From NCBI GenBank assembly GCA_024226315.1, contig JAAELT010000497.1:18079-82078 (forward strand): a stretch of 64,000 nt of DNA, read 5' to 3'. The notes beneath the pieces are model-generated. The model did no database searches. It saw only the letters and a program-made list of their open reading frames with translations, and was not told the DNA's origin. Source of the stretch: a bacterium. GTDB taxonomy: Bacteria > Acidobacteriota > Thermoanaerobaculia > Multivoradales > J023. Below, piece by piece: positions 8,942 through 17,113 of this stretch (its first letter is position 1; each line of letters begins with the position of its first letter). The translations under genes and the position numbers were made by a program.

Positions 8942-10249
8942 ATGGACGACGTTACATACGTTACATGGACTAGCCCGATGGGCCAGCGTCTTCGCGAGCT
9001 GATCAAGAGCAAGCGAGTTTCGATCGACCGCGCCGCAACAATCGCAGGTGTCCATCGAACAACATTGTTTCGGTGGCTCAGCGGAGAGCAGAGCCCCATC
9101 GCGCCACAGAGCTGGCAGAAGGGCGGATTGGAAAACTTGGCCGGGTGGTTAGGATTCTGCGACCTTGATGAGCTTCTCGACACTCTTCGCTCCAGTGACG
9201 AGCCGACAAGAAACCCTACTGATCAGTTGTCGACCGCTGCAAGGCGCGTTCTTGAGCGGGTGCTCCTGCAAGGCGCACTCAGGCTCGAAGATCTCCCGAA
9301 TAAGTCCGGTGAATCTACTGCGAGCGCGCTCGCTGAGTGTCTCTCCGCAGGCGCGCTGGTAGAACGTACCATTGGTGGCTCCCGCATACTCTATGAGCCG
9401 GCCCTGGGCCTGTTGGCTCATCTAGCCAGGCGCTCGAGGGACTTACGGGGTCTAGCCGCCGACTTGGGCGTACCCAGCTCATACATCTCGTCGATCGTGG
9501 ATTCTGTTCGCAATGAAACCCGAGTCGAAGATGGCCGCCTGAAGCTCCAGGGCCACACCTACGAATTAGTCGTCTTCGATTGGAGCAACACCTTGGCAGA
9601 GGAGGCCGATTTCGACGATGCGATCTGTGAGGCGTTGGCCGCTACTTGCGGAAGGGACGTCTTTCGGTCCCTACTCGATCGCCTCGAAGCTACCCAGGAT
9701 CCCAGGTGGTACGATTATTTCTACCTGGCTGACTACTTCGGGATACCAGCTGAACGCGTTATCGAGATCCACGAGCATCATAGAAACCTCTTGCGGTGGA
9801 TCCCGGGCGCCCGACAGCTCTTTGAGTACTGCCGCTCTCAGAGCGATATCGCTCTGGCGACGAACTGCAATGCAGCGGTCCTCGATTGCCGCCTCTCGTT
9901 GATGGGGCTGTCGAGGTCCGATTTCGAGGCCATCTACACCAGCGACAGCGTCTCGGACGCCTCCTCGAAGGAGGACATGTATCGCCGTCTCCTACGTGAA
10001 CTCTCGGTGTCACCGACAGCTACGATCGTTATCAGCGACAGCTATGAGAGAGATGTGCTCCCTGCCTTGCGCCTGGGCTGTCACGCGATCTGGTACACGA
10101 AGAAGACAGACCCGTCGTTCTGGGGAACTCCAGCCATGGATGTGCGTCCAGATGAATATCACCTGCTGCGCAGCGCTGCAACACGCACCCTACCGGACCT
10201 CGTTACCGTTGATCACGCGGAGACGCTAGCCTGGTTCCAAGGCAGCTGA
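8942..10249 (+). CDS. HTH regulator fused to HAD-like hydrolase
   Basis: The protein has 435 residues. An N-terminal helix-turn-helix (VSIDRAATIAGVHRTTLFRW, about residues 23-42) resembles XRE/MerR-like DNA-binding heads. A middle winged-helix-like segment follows (about 100-195), then a haloacid dehalogenase domain from about 205. HAD motif I reads FDWSNT with nucleophile Asp213, but the usual second Asp is Ser215; motif II is LATN, motif III has Lys343, and motif IV is ISDSYERD with Asp366. Losing the general-acid Asp argues against ordinary phosphatase activity and fits a phosphonatase-like or sensor HAD. The gene starts 12 bp after the methyltransferase stop. Tandem ACGTTACAT repeats at 8949-8966 lie in its first codons, and related ACGCTACA repeats follow its stop, so it may bind both. 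Confidence 0.75.
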   Translation: MDDVTYVTWTSPMGQRLRELIKSKRVSIDRAATIAGVHRTTLFRWLSGEQSPIAPQSWQKGGLENLAGWLGFCDLDELLDTLRSSDEPTRNPTDQLSTAARRVLERVLLQGALRLEDLPNKSGESTASALAECLSAGALVERTIGGSRILYEPALGLLAHLARRSRDLRGLAADLGVPSSYISSIVDSVRNETRVEDGRLKLQGHTYELVVFDWSNTLAEEADFDDAICEALAATCGRDVFRSLLDRLEATQDPRWYDYFYLADYFGIPAERVIEIHEHHRNLLRWIPGARQLFEYCRSQSDIALATNCNAAVLDCRLSLMGLSRSDFEAIYTSDSVSDASSKEDMYRRLLRELSVSPTATIVISDSYERDVLPALRLGCHAIWYTKKTDPSFWGTPAMDVRPDEYHLLRSAATRTLPDLVTVDHAETLAWFQGS

Positions 10250-10320
10250 CACGCTACACAAACGCTACAGTCCAGATGATCTTCGCTGCTGACGCGCTAC
10301 GCACCTGGCGTGTAGTGTCA
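10247..10320 (+). promoter_or_regulatory. Repeated operator-like sites before the 74-residue gene
   Basis: TGACACGCTACAC begins at the HAD stop codon (10247), ACGCTACAG follows at 10262, and an imperfect dyad TGACGCGCTACGC (10290-10302) / GCGTGTAGTGTCA (10308-10320) lies downstream. All share the core TGAC-CGCTAC or its complement. The tandem ACGTTACAT pair at 8949-8966 is similar. The HTH-HAD protein encoded between them is the natural candidate binder. This is inference from sequence repetition alone. Confidence 0.5.
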
Positions 10321-10328
10321 GCTCAGTC

Positions 10329-10383
10329 GAGGCGGCCAGCAAACCGCCTCCGAGGACTAAGCGATGCGGTATCGCGCCGCATC
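10329..10383 (+). promoter_or_regulatory. Two-hairpin 5' leader
   Basis: Two short perfect hairpins lie in tandem 35-90 bases before the start of the 74-residue gene: GAGGCGG/CCGCCTC (10329-10335 with 10344-10350) and GATGCGG/CCGCATC (10363-10369 with 10377-10383). They suggest a structured transcript leader. No known riboswitch class was recognised. Confidence 0.45.
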
Positions 10384-10417
10384 CCAGGACAACTTCGACC
10401 GGAAAGGAGCCACTGTC

Positions 10418-10642
10418 ATGAAGTTCGAAGGTATGGGTGGCCCCGGAATGACGATCGGACAGGTCATCGCCGATTCGACCCGGGATCTAACCGCAAACGG
10501 GACTATCCGCGAGGCAGCCAATGGATGGCGCTACGTCCAGGTCTCGCCGCAGACGCACTTGACGATCCGCCCGAGCGGTCTCGCTGACCACTCGAGCACC
10601 TACGGTCCGCTCGGTAAGATCGGGTCGGATCCGATTCGGTAG
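10418..10642 (+). CDS. Small 74-residue protein of unknown function
   Basis: The start is set by AAAGGAG at 10403-10409, 8 bases before ATG 10418; an in-frame ATG at 10364 lies inside a leader hairpin and has no such site. The product begins MKFEGMGGPGMTIGQVIADS and ends GPLGKIGSDPIR. It is Gly-rich at the N terminus, has no Cys, signal peptide or membrane segment, and matches no family I know. The gene is its own unit: operator-like repeats and two leader hairpins before it, a strong intrinsic terminator 30 bases after it. Such isolation is typical of a highly expressed small protein, such as a peptide precursor, an antitoxin-like partner, or a ligand of the HTH-HAD protein. None of these roles is shown by the sequence. 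Confidence 0.65.
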   Translation: MKFEGMGGPGMTIGQVIADSTRDLTANGTIREAANGWRYVQVSPQTHLTIRPSGLADHSSTYGPLGKIGSDPIR

Positions 10643-10671
10643 TAGCGTCCGCTGAACGCTAGAAAACTCCC

Positions 10672-10698
10672 AAGGGCGGCTGTCAGCCGCCCTTTTTT
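10672..10698 (+). terminator. Rho-independent terminator
   Basis: A perfect 10-bp stem, AAGGGCGGCT (10672-10681) and AGCCGCCCTT (10685-10694), with a 3-base loop runs into six T's (10693-10698). It closes the 74-residue gene and isolates it from the hairpin array downstream. Confidence 0.92.
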
Positions 10699-10939
10699 GG
10701 CTTCCGCGCCTCTAGTGAGCGCCGAGCCCCAAGTCGAACGATCCCCCTGCGGTCACCGCGTCGCCCAGCCCGATGGCCCCAGCTCATGATTCTGGAGTAT
10801 CTGACGTCCTCTTCCTTCGGCCCCGCCGGTGCACCTGGGCAGCAAGATCATTCCGGCCGTCAACAGCCGGTCTTGAGGCCGTCGGCGACCGCCGAGACTT
10901 CGCGCGGCGGCGGTCAGGCTCGGTTGCTGCGCCCGACGC

Positions 10940-11495
10940 TCGAAACCGCCGCTGTGAAGACGAGGGAAAAGTCGCCCGAGACCTCCCCAGCGTCCGTCAG
11001 GACGTTGGGCGAGGAACCGGGCAAGAAACGGCGGCTGTGAAGGGCGAGGAAAAGTCGCCCCGGGCGTCCACAGCCGCCGTTCGCGCTCCTGGCGAGCTCA
11101 AGAGGCCGAAACAGCGGTCGATCCTGGCTCCGGGCGATGCCAGAGCCGCGATCGGCCACTGTGGAAGCCAGGGAAAAGTCGTCCGTCGCTTTCTCAGTGC
11201 CAAGAACCGCTCTTGGCGAACGCCCCGGACCCGAAACGGCAACTGTAAACGCCAGGGAAAAGTCTTCCCAGGCGTCCACAGCGCTCGTTCACGCTCCAGG
11301 CGAGCGTCCGAGACCAAAATGATGGCCAAACCTGGTCTCTGGGCGATGCCGGAGCCGAGAACGGCCACTGTAAAAGCCAGGGGAAAGTTTTCCTTCTGCT
11401 TTACAGAAGCAAATACTACTCCGAACACACGCGCAGGGCTCATGACGCCGACTGTGGAAGGTAAGAGAAATCGTACCTCGCCCCCACAGTGCCCG
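10940..11495 (+). repeat. Array of six covarying hairpins (three units of about 210 bp)
   Basis: Six related hairpins start at about 10951, 11030, 11157, 11243, 11368 and 11451. Spacings alternate between about 80 and about 126 bases, giving three tandem units of about 210 bp with two hairpins each. The apex is usually GGGAAAAGTC or close to it. The stems differ between copies but stay paired: GGCGGCTGTG/CACAGCCGCC with inner GGGCGA/TCGCCC (copy 2), ACGCC-A-GGGAA/TTCCC-A-GGCGT (copy 4), CTGTAAA/TTTACAG (copy 5), ACTGTGG/CCACAGT with AGGTA/TACCT (copy 6). The first four are each followed by a small second hairpin, e.g. GCCAAGA/TCTTGGC and ACGCTC/GAGCGT. ORFs crossing the array on both strands look like by-products of the repeat. 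I see nothing else supportable in 10699-10939 or 11496-11739. Confidence 0.8.
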
Positions 11496-11739
11496 CCGCG
11501 AAGACATTGATACGGGCATGAGGTCCACTGCATCTTGTGCCCAGAAGGAGACTTCTGGCGGTACTACCCGGCTCACCGCCTAGCCGGTCGGAGGGTGGAT
11601 CTCGAGAAGTCGGTCCGCGGCAGCCACCTGCTACCCTTGGCCCATGCTGGCTGGCCACCTGCGGAGAAACTGGCGGTGTGGGCCTGTCCGAGAAGCTCGG
11701 TGAGGGGCCAGATGCCGCAACAGGAGTTGCTGATAGCTG

Positions 11740-13362
11740 ATGGCGATAGCTGACATCCGGCCGGCTCCCGAATGGGTGGACATCGGAGCCGACCTGATCC
11801 GTGGCCTCGATCTCCTCGGCCTCCGCCTACCCGTACAGACGGTGGGTAGCACCCTGCTCACCGGCGTGACGACGATCACCCCCTCGATCCGCTATCTCTC
11901 CCTCCACGCCTGGATCGTCCACAGCTACGGCCAGGCCCGCGGTCCTGACCGCTGGAAGGACTTCCGTGACTTCGCCTCGCGCGTCGAGGCGGCGGTGGCG
12001 GTGGGCAATCTACTCGCGGATCCGAAGATGGTCGGCGTCATCGGCTCCGACAAGGCGAGCAAAGCTCTTGAGGCGGATGAGGATGCTGTGCACCTCGAAG
12101 CCCTCGTGAGCCAGCTCGCGGTAAGCACCTACGCGAATCCATCCCAGCAACTGGGGCTCAGCTTCGCGCGGGATAGCAGCATACCGGGACTGACCAAGGA
12201 ACGAGGACTACCGCTCGCGGAACTGGTTCGCGGTCAGATGAGCGGCTGCCGCGCCGGCGCCGCATTCTCGCAGGGTCAACGTCTCGGCCACCTTGCGGTG
12301 GCTGAGCTTCAGGAATTCGGGAAGCTGGCCTCGCTGGCGGACATCCCGCCGGCCGAGGTCGACCTGCTGCTCGAGGCACTGCTGCCGCTCGAACCTCGAC
12401 CCGAGGACTTCTTCCGAGTCGAGACCTATGCATGCCTCCTGGCGCTGGCCGATCTCCACTCGCGGCCTCCGAGAGAACGCGACCTCTTCGCAGAAGCGCA
12501 CGCCCTCGAGAGGCGCCTGCCCGAAAAGCTCCACGAGGTCCTCGACGGCTGGCTGCGCTACTCGGTCCGAGATCTGTTGGCTGCGGCCCACGAGGCCGCA
12601 CTCAAAGCGATCGTGAAGGAAGTGGAGATCCTTGCAGAGACGACCGGCGCCGCCGTGGCGAGCGGCACGACCATCGGCGCGCTGGTCGCCAGGGAGGGCG
12701 AGCAAAGTGACCCTCTGCGGGGCCTGGGGCTGATCGCGACCGACGAGAGTCCTCACGATCTCTCCTTCCGAGACCTGTTCGAACGGGTGCACGAGGCGAC
12801 CAGCGTCGAACGTCGCGACTTGCGGGGTCTCCATCGATGGCGTCAGAGCCTCAACGAGTGGGATCTGATCGCGACCGCACTGAACAGCGGCGCGGGCGCC
12901 CTGGCGACGCTGCCGGTCGCCTGGATCCTGGCGACTCTGCGCTCGGAGCCGTGGCCTGATTTCACCACCGAGCCGTTCGAGCAGCGGATCGACGTCGGAT
13001 GGAGCAGGCTCGGAGTCTTCGAAATCGTCGCCCCGTGGGTGCGGCGCTTCCTGCGCGAGGAGTGGTCGTTGCCAAAGGTAATGTCCGAGCTCGCACATCG
13101 GACCATCGACCAGCACCTCCGAATGGCCTGGGCCCGCATGGCGGCAGATCCCAAGCGAGACGTCGCGGTGCTGGTCAGCGATGGCGACACGTGGCGGCAC
13201 CGCGGCAAGGTCGTCGTGGCCAGGCGCACGGCGTCCAGGTTGCCGCAGGCGATCAGCTGGTTGGAGCAACTGCGTCTGATCGATTCCGGAGGTCTCACTT
13301 CCGAGGGCGAAGCAACCCTCGACAGATGCCTGCGGACGATTCGAGGAGCTACGGCACCATGA
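11740..13362 (+). CDS. Unknown protein coupled to a PLD nuclease
   Basis: This 540-residue protein is not one I recognise. The start ATG at 11740 has a GGAG 13 bases upstream, rather far, but an in-frame stop between the two excludes an earlier start. The N terminus has SIRYLSLHAWIVHSYG, a pattern seen in uncharacterised proteins of defence clusters; the middle (residues about 150-310) is rich in alternating Leu/Glu helices, and the last 100 residues look like a winged helix (VRRFLREEW... LPQAISWLEQLRLID). There is no signal peptide, membrane span or obvious catalytic motif. Its stop overlaps the next start (ATGA), so it is made together with the phospholipase D-like nuclease and is probably its partner, perhaps the sensor or DNA-binding component. 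That role is inferred from coupling only. Confidence 0.7.
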   Translation: MAIADIRPAPEWVDIGADLIRGLDLLGLRLPVQTVGSTLLTGVTTITPSIRYLSLHAWIVHSYGQARGPDRWKDFRDFASRVEAAVAVGNLLADPKMVGVIGSDKASKALEADEDAVHLEALVSQLAVSTYANPSQQLGLSFARDSSIPGLTKERGLPLAELVRGQMSGCRAGAAFSQGQRLGHLAVAELQEFGKLASLADIPPAEVDLLLEALLPLEPRPEDFFRVETYACLLALADLHSRPPRERDLFAEAHALERRLPEKLHEVLDGWLRYSVRDLLAAAHEAALKAIVKEVEILAETTGAAVASGTTIGALVAREGEQSDPLRGLGLIATDESPHDLSFRDLFERVHEATSVERRDLRGLHRWRQSLNEWDLIATALNSGAGALATLPVAWILATLRSEPWPDFTTEPFEQRIDVGWSRLGVFEIVAPWVRRFLREEWSLPKVMSELAHRTIDQHLRMAWARMAADPKRDVAVLVSDGDTWRHRGKVVVARRTASRLPQAISWLEQLRLIDSGGLTSEGEATLDRCLRTIRGATAP

Positions 13363-15923
13363 CTCCCCGGGCCTTCTGCCGCGAGCCAGGCTACACCAGC
13401 GCCGTGCTCCTAACCTTCGATTTCAATCCGCTGTTCTTCGAGCGGCTCGTCCTCCCCGAGCTCTGGGCCGGCGGTACCGGCGACGTCCTGGTGATCGCCG
13501 ACAGTCGCCGGGTCGCGGAGGCGAGCTCTCGCTGGGAGGACCAGCTTCGCCACCTCGGACACCGGTATCAACTGATCAGAGCTTCGGCCAGAGGAAACTT
13601 TCATCCCAAGGTGATCCTGCGCTGGGGCTCCGAAGGCGGCGCGGTGTGGGTCGGTTCCGGGAACCTGACCGCCGGCGGCTGGGGCGCCAATCGCGAGCTG
13701 GCCACGTCCTGGCGCGTCGGTCCCGGTGCGGCCGACCAGGGCGGGTGGATTACGGACTTCGTCGCAGGAGTCGGCGAATGGTGCCCCGGTGGGCTCGAAC
13801 ATGACGTTCTTCGGAGCCTCGGCGAGACTCCCTGGGTCGTCTCCGCGGCTGATCCCGACGTTGCGAGCCCCCTGCTCGTGAGCCACGCCGACCGGTCCCT
13901 GGCCAGTCAACTCGCGCAGCGATGGCACGATCGCCGCTTCGACGTCGCGCGTGTCCTGACCGGATCCACGGATCGAGACGGTGCATTGCTGCGCTGGCTC
14001 AACAGCACCTTTGGCGTCACTCGGAGCGCAATCGCCCTCGAGCCGGACCGAGCCAGCTTCGATCCGCAGCGGCTCGAGCGGCTGCCGCTCGACGTCGAGG
14101 TTTGGCGGCACCCCGACAAGCGACCGATCCATGCCAAGCTCTATTGGCTGGATGGGCCCGACGGAGCCGCCGCGGTCATGGGATCCGCGAACTGCTCCGC
14201 CGCCGGCTGGCTTCAGCCGCCCGACCAAGGCGGCAACGTCGAGGTGGTGACCGTCTATGATCAGGCCCCGGTCGATGACTTCCAGCCTCTCCTCGATCTT
14301 TTCGAAGCAGAAGAGCTGGAGCCGGCGACGTTGGTCGCCAGGGATCCGGAAACCGGCGGCTCGGAGGACACTGGTACCCGACAGGCTCCGGTCGCCGGTA
14401 TTGCCTGGGAACGAGACTCGGGCGAGCTCAGAGTCTCCTTCGCGCGACCCGTGGCCGAGGATGCCGCCGTCAGACTTGAGCTTCTCGGGCGAGAAGTACC
14501 GTGCGCGCCAACGGCGGCTGATCGCAGCCTGTGGCTCGCCCTAGCCGCCGAACCCTTCGAGGAGAGGAGGACGCTCTTCGCAGCGGTCGTGATCGAGGTC
14601 GACGGTGTCCTGTCCCGTCAGCATCATTGGATCAACGACCTCGCCGAGCTGCGGCACGCTTCGCACGGCCGGAGGATCGTCAACACGCTGGAGAACCTTG
14701 GGAGGCAGCAGTCCCCGAGGGAACAGCAGCAGATCGTCGTCGAGCTGCAGCGGATCGGCGCCGCGCTGTTGAGCGATCCCGCCGCTTTTCCGGACCCGCT
14801 GGCACGGTCCGGTGAGGAAAAGAAAGAGAAAGAGCCGGACGAACCGCCGGCACCGTCCATCGATCCCGACGAGCTCGTTCGATCGCTGGAGGAGGTTTCC
14901 AGCCTGACACCAGAGTCCCTGCCGGCGTACTCGCCGGGGATTCTGTCGTTGAGCGGCGTGATGAGAGCCCTCTTCGACTTCGCGGAGGGCGATGACTCCG
15001 AGCACGACGCGGCGGAAGAGCCGGAAGAGGATCCTGAAGAGGACCCTCCCGAGCCGAAGCAGAAGAAACGGAAGCCCGCCAAGAAGCCGCCGCCTGAGAA
15101 GGTGCGCAAGCGTCTTCGGGACCAGATGCGGCAGTATCTCGATCAGCTCGGCGACCAGCGCTACCCCGAAACTTGTACCGCGAGCCAGATGGTCCAGGCG
15201 GCAGCCTACCCCCTGGCAGTCGCCGCGCTCGGGAGCCGCGGGGGCTGGGTGGAAGACGACGAAGCTCAGGAGTGGGTGGTCAGGGTCTTCGACGTCCTCT
15301 TCCGGGAGGAATTCCAGCACCGGACACACGGTCTCATCGCCGCCATCCGCGGGCGGTACCGGCAAGGTGGCCAGGGGGACGACTTTCGCCGCATCGTGGG
15401 CGATGGAACCCTGTGGCTCGCACTCTTGAACGGCCTGGCGAGTCTGCCCTGGCGAGGCCGGAACGGCACCTTCGAAAAGGCACTGGCCTTACGGTCCGTC
15501 TGGGGTGCAAAGGAGCTCCTGGACTCCAGCGACGCCGGCCGCATGCGAACCCTGGTCGCGCGGCTGACGCAGAAGCGGATCAAAGCTTCTCTGCTAGCCA
15601 CTGCCCCTGAAGCCGCTCGCCAGTTGGGCCGGCTCGAAGCCAAGATCCATGAGAGGTGGAGCGCCCTGATCGAAACCCAGGAGGCAGAGGACATCCTTCA
15701 CCAGCCTGACGACCTCCTGTGGCGGGAGCGCGTTGGATGGGCGACCGTGCTCGAAGAAGAACCGGGGAACGTCCCGCTCGAGGCGTATCTACACTTCCGG
15801 TCGCAGGCGACCAAGGTCAAGCCCGCTGGCTTCTACGTCAACGTGACGCACGCTGCCGAAGGCGATGCGGAGATCGCCTCTCTCCTGGCCGCAGTTCAGA
15901 ATCCAGACGTCGTCAGTCAGTGA
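13359..15923 (+). CDS. Phospholipase D-superfamily nuclease with C-terminal extension
   Basis: Starting at ATG 13359, with GAGGAG 10 bases upstream and a 4-bp overlap with the preceding gene, the product is 854 residues. Two HKD-type half-sites are visible: His82-Pro-Lys84 followed by GSGNLTAGGW, and His258-Ala-Lys260 followed by GSANCSAAGW. This is the paired arrangement of PLD-family nucleases and phosphodiesterases. A beta-rich linker leads to a highly charged region (about 485-590: acidic run, then KKRKPAKKPPPEK) and a helical C-terminal domain of about 260 residues without a recognised family. PLD nucleases are effectors in several defence systems (DISARM drmC, Dpd), but this one is far larger than DrmC. 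Convergent with the HNH gene, overlapping it by 11 bp. Confidence 0.85.
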   Translation: MTPRAFCREPGYTSAVLLTFDFNPLFFERLVLPELWAGGTGDVLVIADSRRVAEASSRWEDQLRHLGHRYQLIRASARGNFHPKVILRWGSEGGAVWVGSGNLTAGGWGANRELATSWRVGPGAADQGGWITDFVAGVGEWCPGGLEHDVLRSLGETPWVVSAADPDVASPLLVSHADRSLASQLAQRWHDRRFDVARVLTGSTDRDGALLRWLNSTFGVTRSAIALEPDRASFDPQRLERLPLDVEVWRHPDKRPIHAKLYWLDGPDGAAAVMGSANCSAAGWLQPPDQGGNVEVVTVYDQAPVDDFQPLLDLFEAEELEPATLVARDPETGGSEDTGTRQAPVAGIAWERDSGELRVSFARPVAEDAAVRLELLGREVPCAPTAADRSLWLALAAEPFEERRTLFAAVVIEVDGVLSRQHHWINDLAELRHASHGRRIVNTLENLGRQQSPREQQQIVVELQRIGAALLSDPAAFPDPLARSGEEKKEKEPDEPPAPSIDPDELVRSLEEVSSLTPESLPAYSPGILSLSGVMRALFDFAEGDDSEHDAAEEPEEDPEEDPPEPKQKKRKPAKKPPPEKVRKRLRDQMRQYLDQLGDQRYPETCTASQMVQAAAYPLAVAALGSRGGWVEDDEAQEWVVRVFDVLFREEFQHRTHGLIAAIRGRYRQGGQGDDFRRIVGDGTLWLALLNGLASLPWRGRNGTFEKALALRSVWGAKELLDSSDAGRMRTLVARLTQKRIKASLLATAPEAARQLGRLEAKIHERWSALIETQEAEDILHQPDDLLWRERVGWATVLEEEPGNVPLEAYLHFRSQATKVKPAGFYVNVTHAAEGDAEIASLLAAVQNPDVVSQ

Positions 15924-16347
15924 CCCTGCAGACAGATCCTCCTGCCTCTCGGCTGCTCCACATGGCCTCATACTCCTCGGCGAGCTTCGCCAGGTCGACG
16001 CGCTTCTCCGCTTCAAACGTTTCTCGCCCCACATCATGCAGCCGCCGGTGGCACTGCCTACACTGCGGAATCAGATCCTCCGCCGTCCCACCCGCCCCCC
16101 GGCTCCTCACGTGACTCGGATCTGAAGGCGCCGGCGCCCCGCACGTCGCACACGCCAAGCTTCTGATCCACTCCGCCTTCGCCCCAAACTGCTGCTCCCG
16201 CAGCCGCTCGAGCCGCTCCGGATTCACGGCCGGGAGCGGAGTCTGCCGCAGCGCCGGCGCCGACCGCCGAAGCTCCGATCCCGGCCGCAGTGGCGAGCGA
16301 CGCACCAGCCGCGCCTTGCGCCCGAGCGGCACCGTCCGCCTCTTCAC
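15913..16347 (-). CDS. HNH endonuclease-like protein
   Basis: I start it at GTG 16347 (VKRRTVPLGRKARLV...), giving 144 residues. The frame is open further upstream, but that part crosses repeat element A and reads as Arg/Ala/Gly-rich noise. The C-terminal half is a zinc-stabilised HNH fold: CATCG, then DPSHVRSRGAGG with the metal-binding His, then CRQCHRRLHD. Such small HNH nucleases make single- or double-strand DNA cuts and are common beside phage and mobile genes. The N-terminal 70 residues are very basic (RKARLVRRSPLRPG), fitting DNA contact. The repeat element ahead of it and convergent transcription towards the PLD gene suggest an independent insertion into the island. Confidence 0.7.
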   Translation of the reverse strand: MKRRTVPLGRKARLVRRSPLRPGSELRRSAPALRQTPLPAVNPERLERLREQQFGAKAEWIRSLACATCGAPAPSDPSHVRSRGAGGTAEDLIPQCRQCHRRLHDVGRETFEAEKRVDLAKLAEEYEAMWSSREAGGSVCRVTD

Positions 16348-16590
16348 GCCCGCCCCCTCGAGCCCGCGGCAAAGATCTCGCCCGGCGGCACGACCTGACC
16401 GAGCCTGGCAAGAGCGAGCATCTTCCGCTGCGACGACAAAGAGGTTCCCGAGGCGATGCAGGGCCGAGCGAGACCACCTTCCCGACCCCAGGGATTCGAA
16501 GAATCCCTTCACCCGAGCCCCCTTCACCGCCTCCCCACGGAGGCCACCACCAGCAGCGCTCGCCGCGCCCTCCACCCCGCACCACGACGC
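16348..16590. other. Intergenic, no supportable gene
   Basis: This is Pro/Arg/Ala-coding GC-rich sequence with open frames on both strands but no ribosome site or recognisable domain. It may contain the promoter of the HNH gene. Together with element A and 16706-17113, which also lacks a supportable gene, it separates the defence island from the CHAT block. Confidence 0.5.
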
Positions 16591-16705
16591 CCCGCGCTCG
16601 CCCAGCGTCAAGGATCGAAACGGAATCCCCGCAGCGAGCTCGCGAGCGAGGAGATGAAGAGAAGAGCCTGACCCCGCGCCAGCGGGGTGACGCCCAGATC
16701 CTCCG
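16591..16705 (+). repeat. Dispersed structured element, copy A
   Basis: This copy shares CCCAGCGTCAAGGATCGAA, CGGAATCCCCGCAG, a palindromic spot (GCTCGCGAGC), GAGGAGATGAAG, a hairpin CCCCGC-GCCA-GCGGGG (16672-16687) and TGACGCCCA with copies B, C and D. GCGTCA near the left end and TGACGC near the right end are inverted. Copies A and B are the most alike. Function unknown. Confidence 0.8.
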
Positions 16706-17113
16706 TCTCCAGGTCTTCTCGCTCGAGGAGCAGCTCTCCTACTCCTCCTCGGCGAGGCCCACATACATCCCCACTCCAACCGATCCGCACGAGGAGCCGC
16801 ACGCACCCCTGAGCCCGCGACGCCGGCCTCATCGGCTGGCTCGAGGGCGCTCGATCGCCCTGGTGGCGTGGCATCAGGAGCCCTGTCGAGCTCAATCAGC
16901 GGAAGCTGCCCGCTGCCTGAGCCCTCGCGGTCCTGCCGTTGGTGATGGTCGACACGATCTACGTGTCTTCTTCTCAGGGCGGCGGGGCGGTCACAATCGT
17001 TCGCGAGAGACGGTTCCCGGCCCAGAATGGGGACTTTTAGCTGCGGAATACGCTGTAGCTATCCAGGGGGCGGTGTGTCCAGTTTCGACTGCAGGGGCGC
17101 GAGGAGATCTGGC

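Noticed and set aside
10940..11495. CRISPR array
   Set aside because: Repeats are not identical, spacing alternates 80/126 bases, there are no uniform spacers and no cas genes.
10773..11533. Open frames of 245 (plus) and 178 (minus) codons across the hairpin array, with a recurring DFSLAFTVAV-like peptide
   Set aside because: The peptide repetition follows from the DNA repeat; frames exist on both strands, have no ribosome sites, and hairpin pairing explains the conservation better than codons.
2025..15923. Complete DISARM class 1 locus
   Set aside because: DrmD- and DrmMI-like genes are present, but no DrmA-type helicase or DUF1998 DrmB, and the PLD protein is not DrmC-like in size or position.
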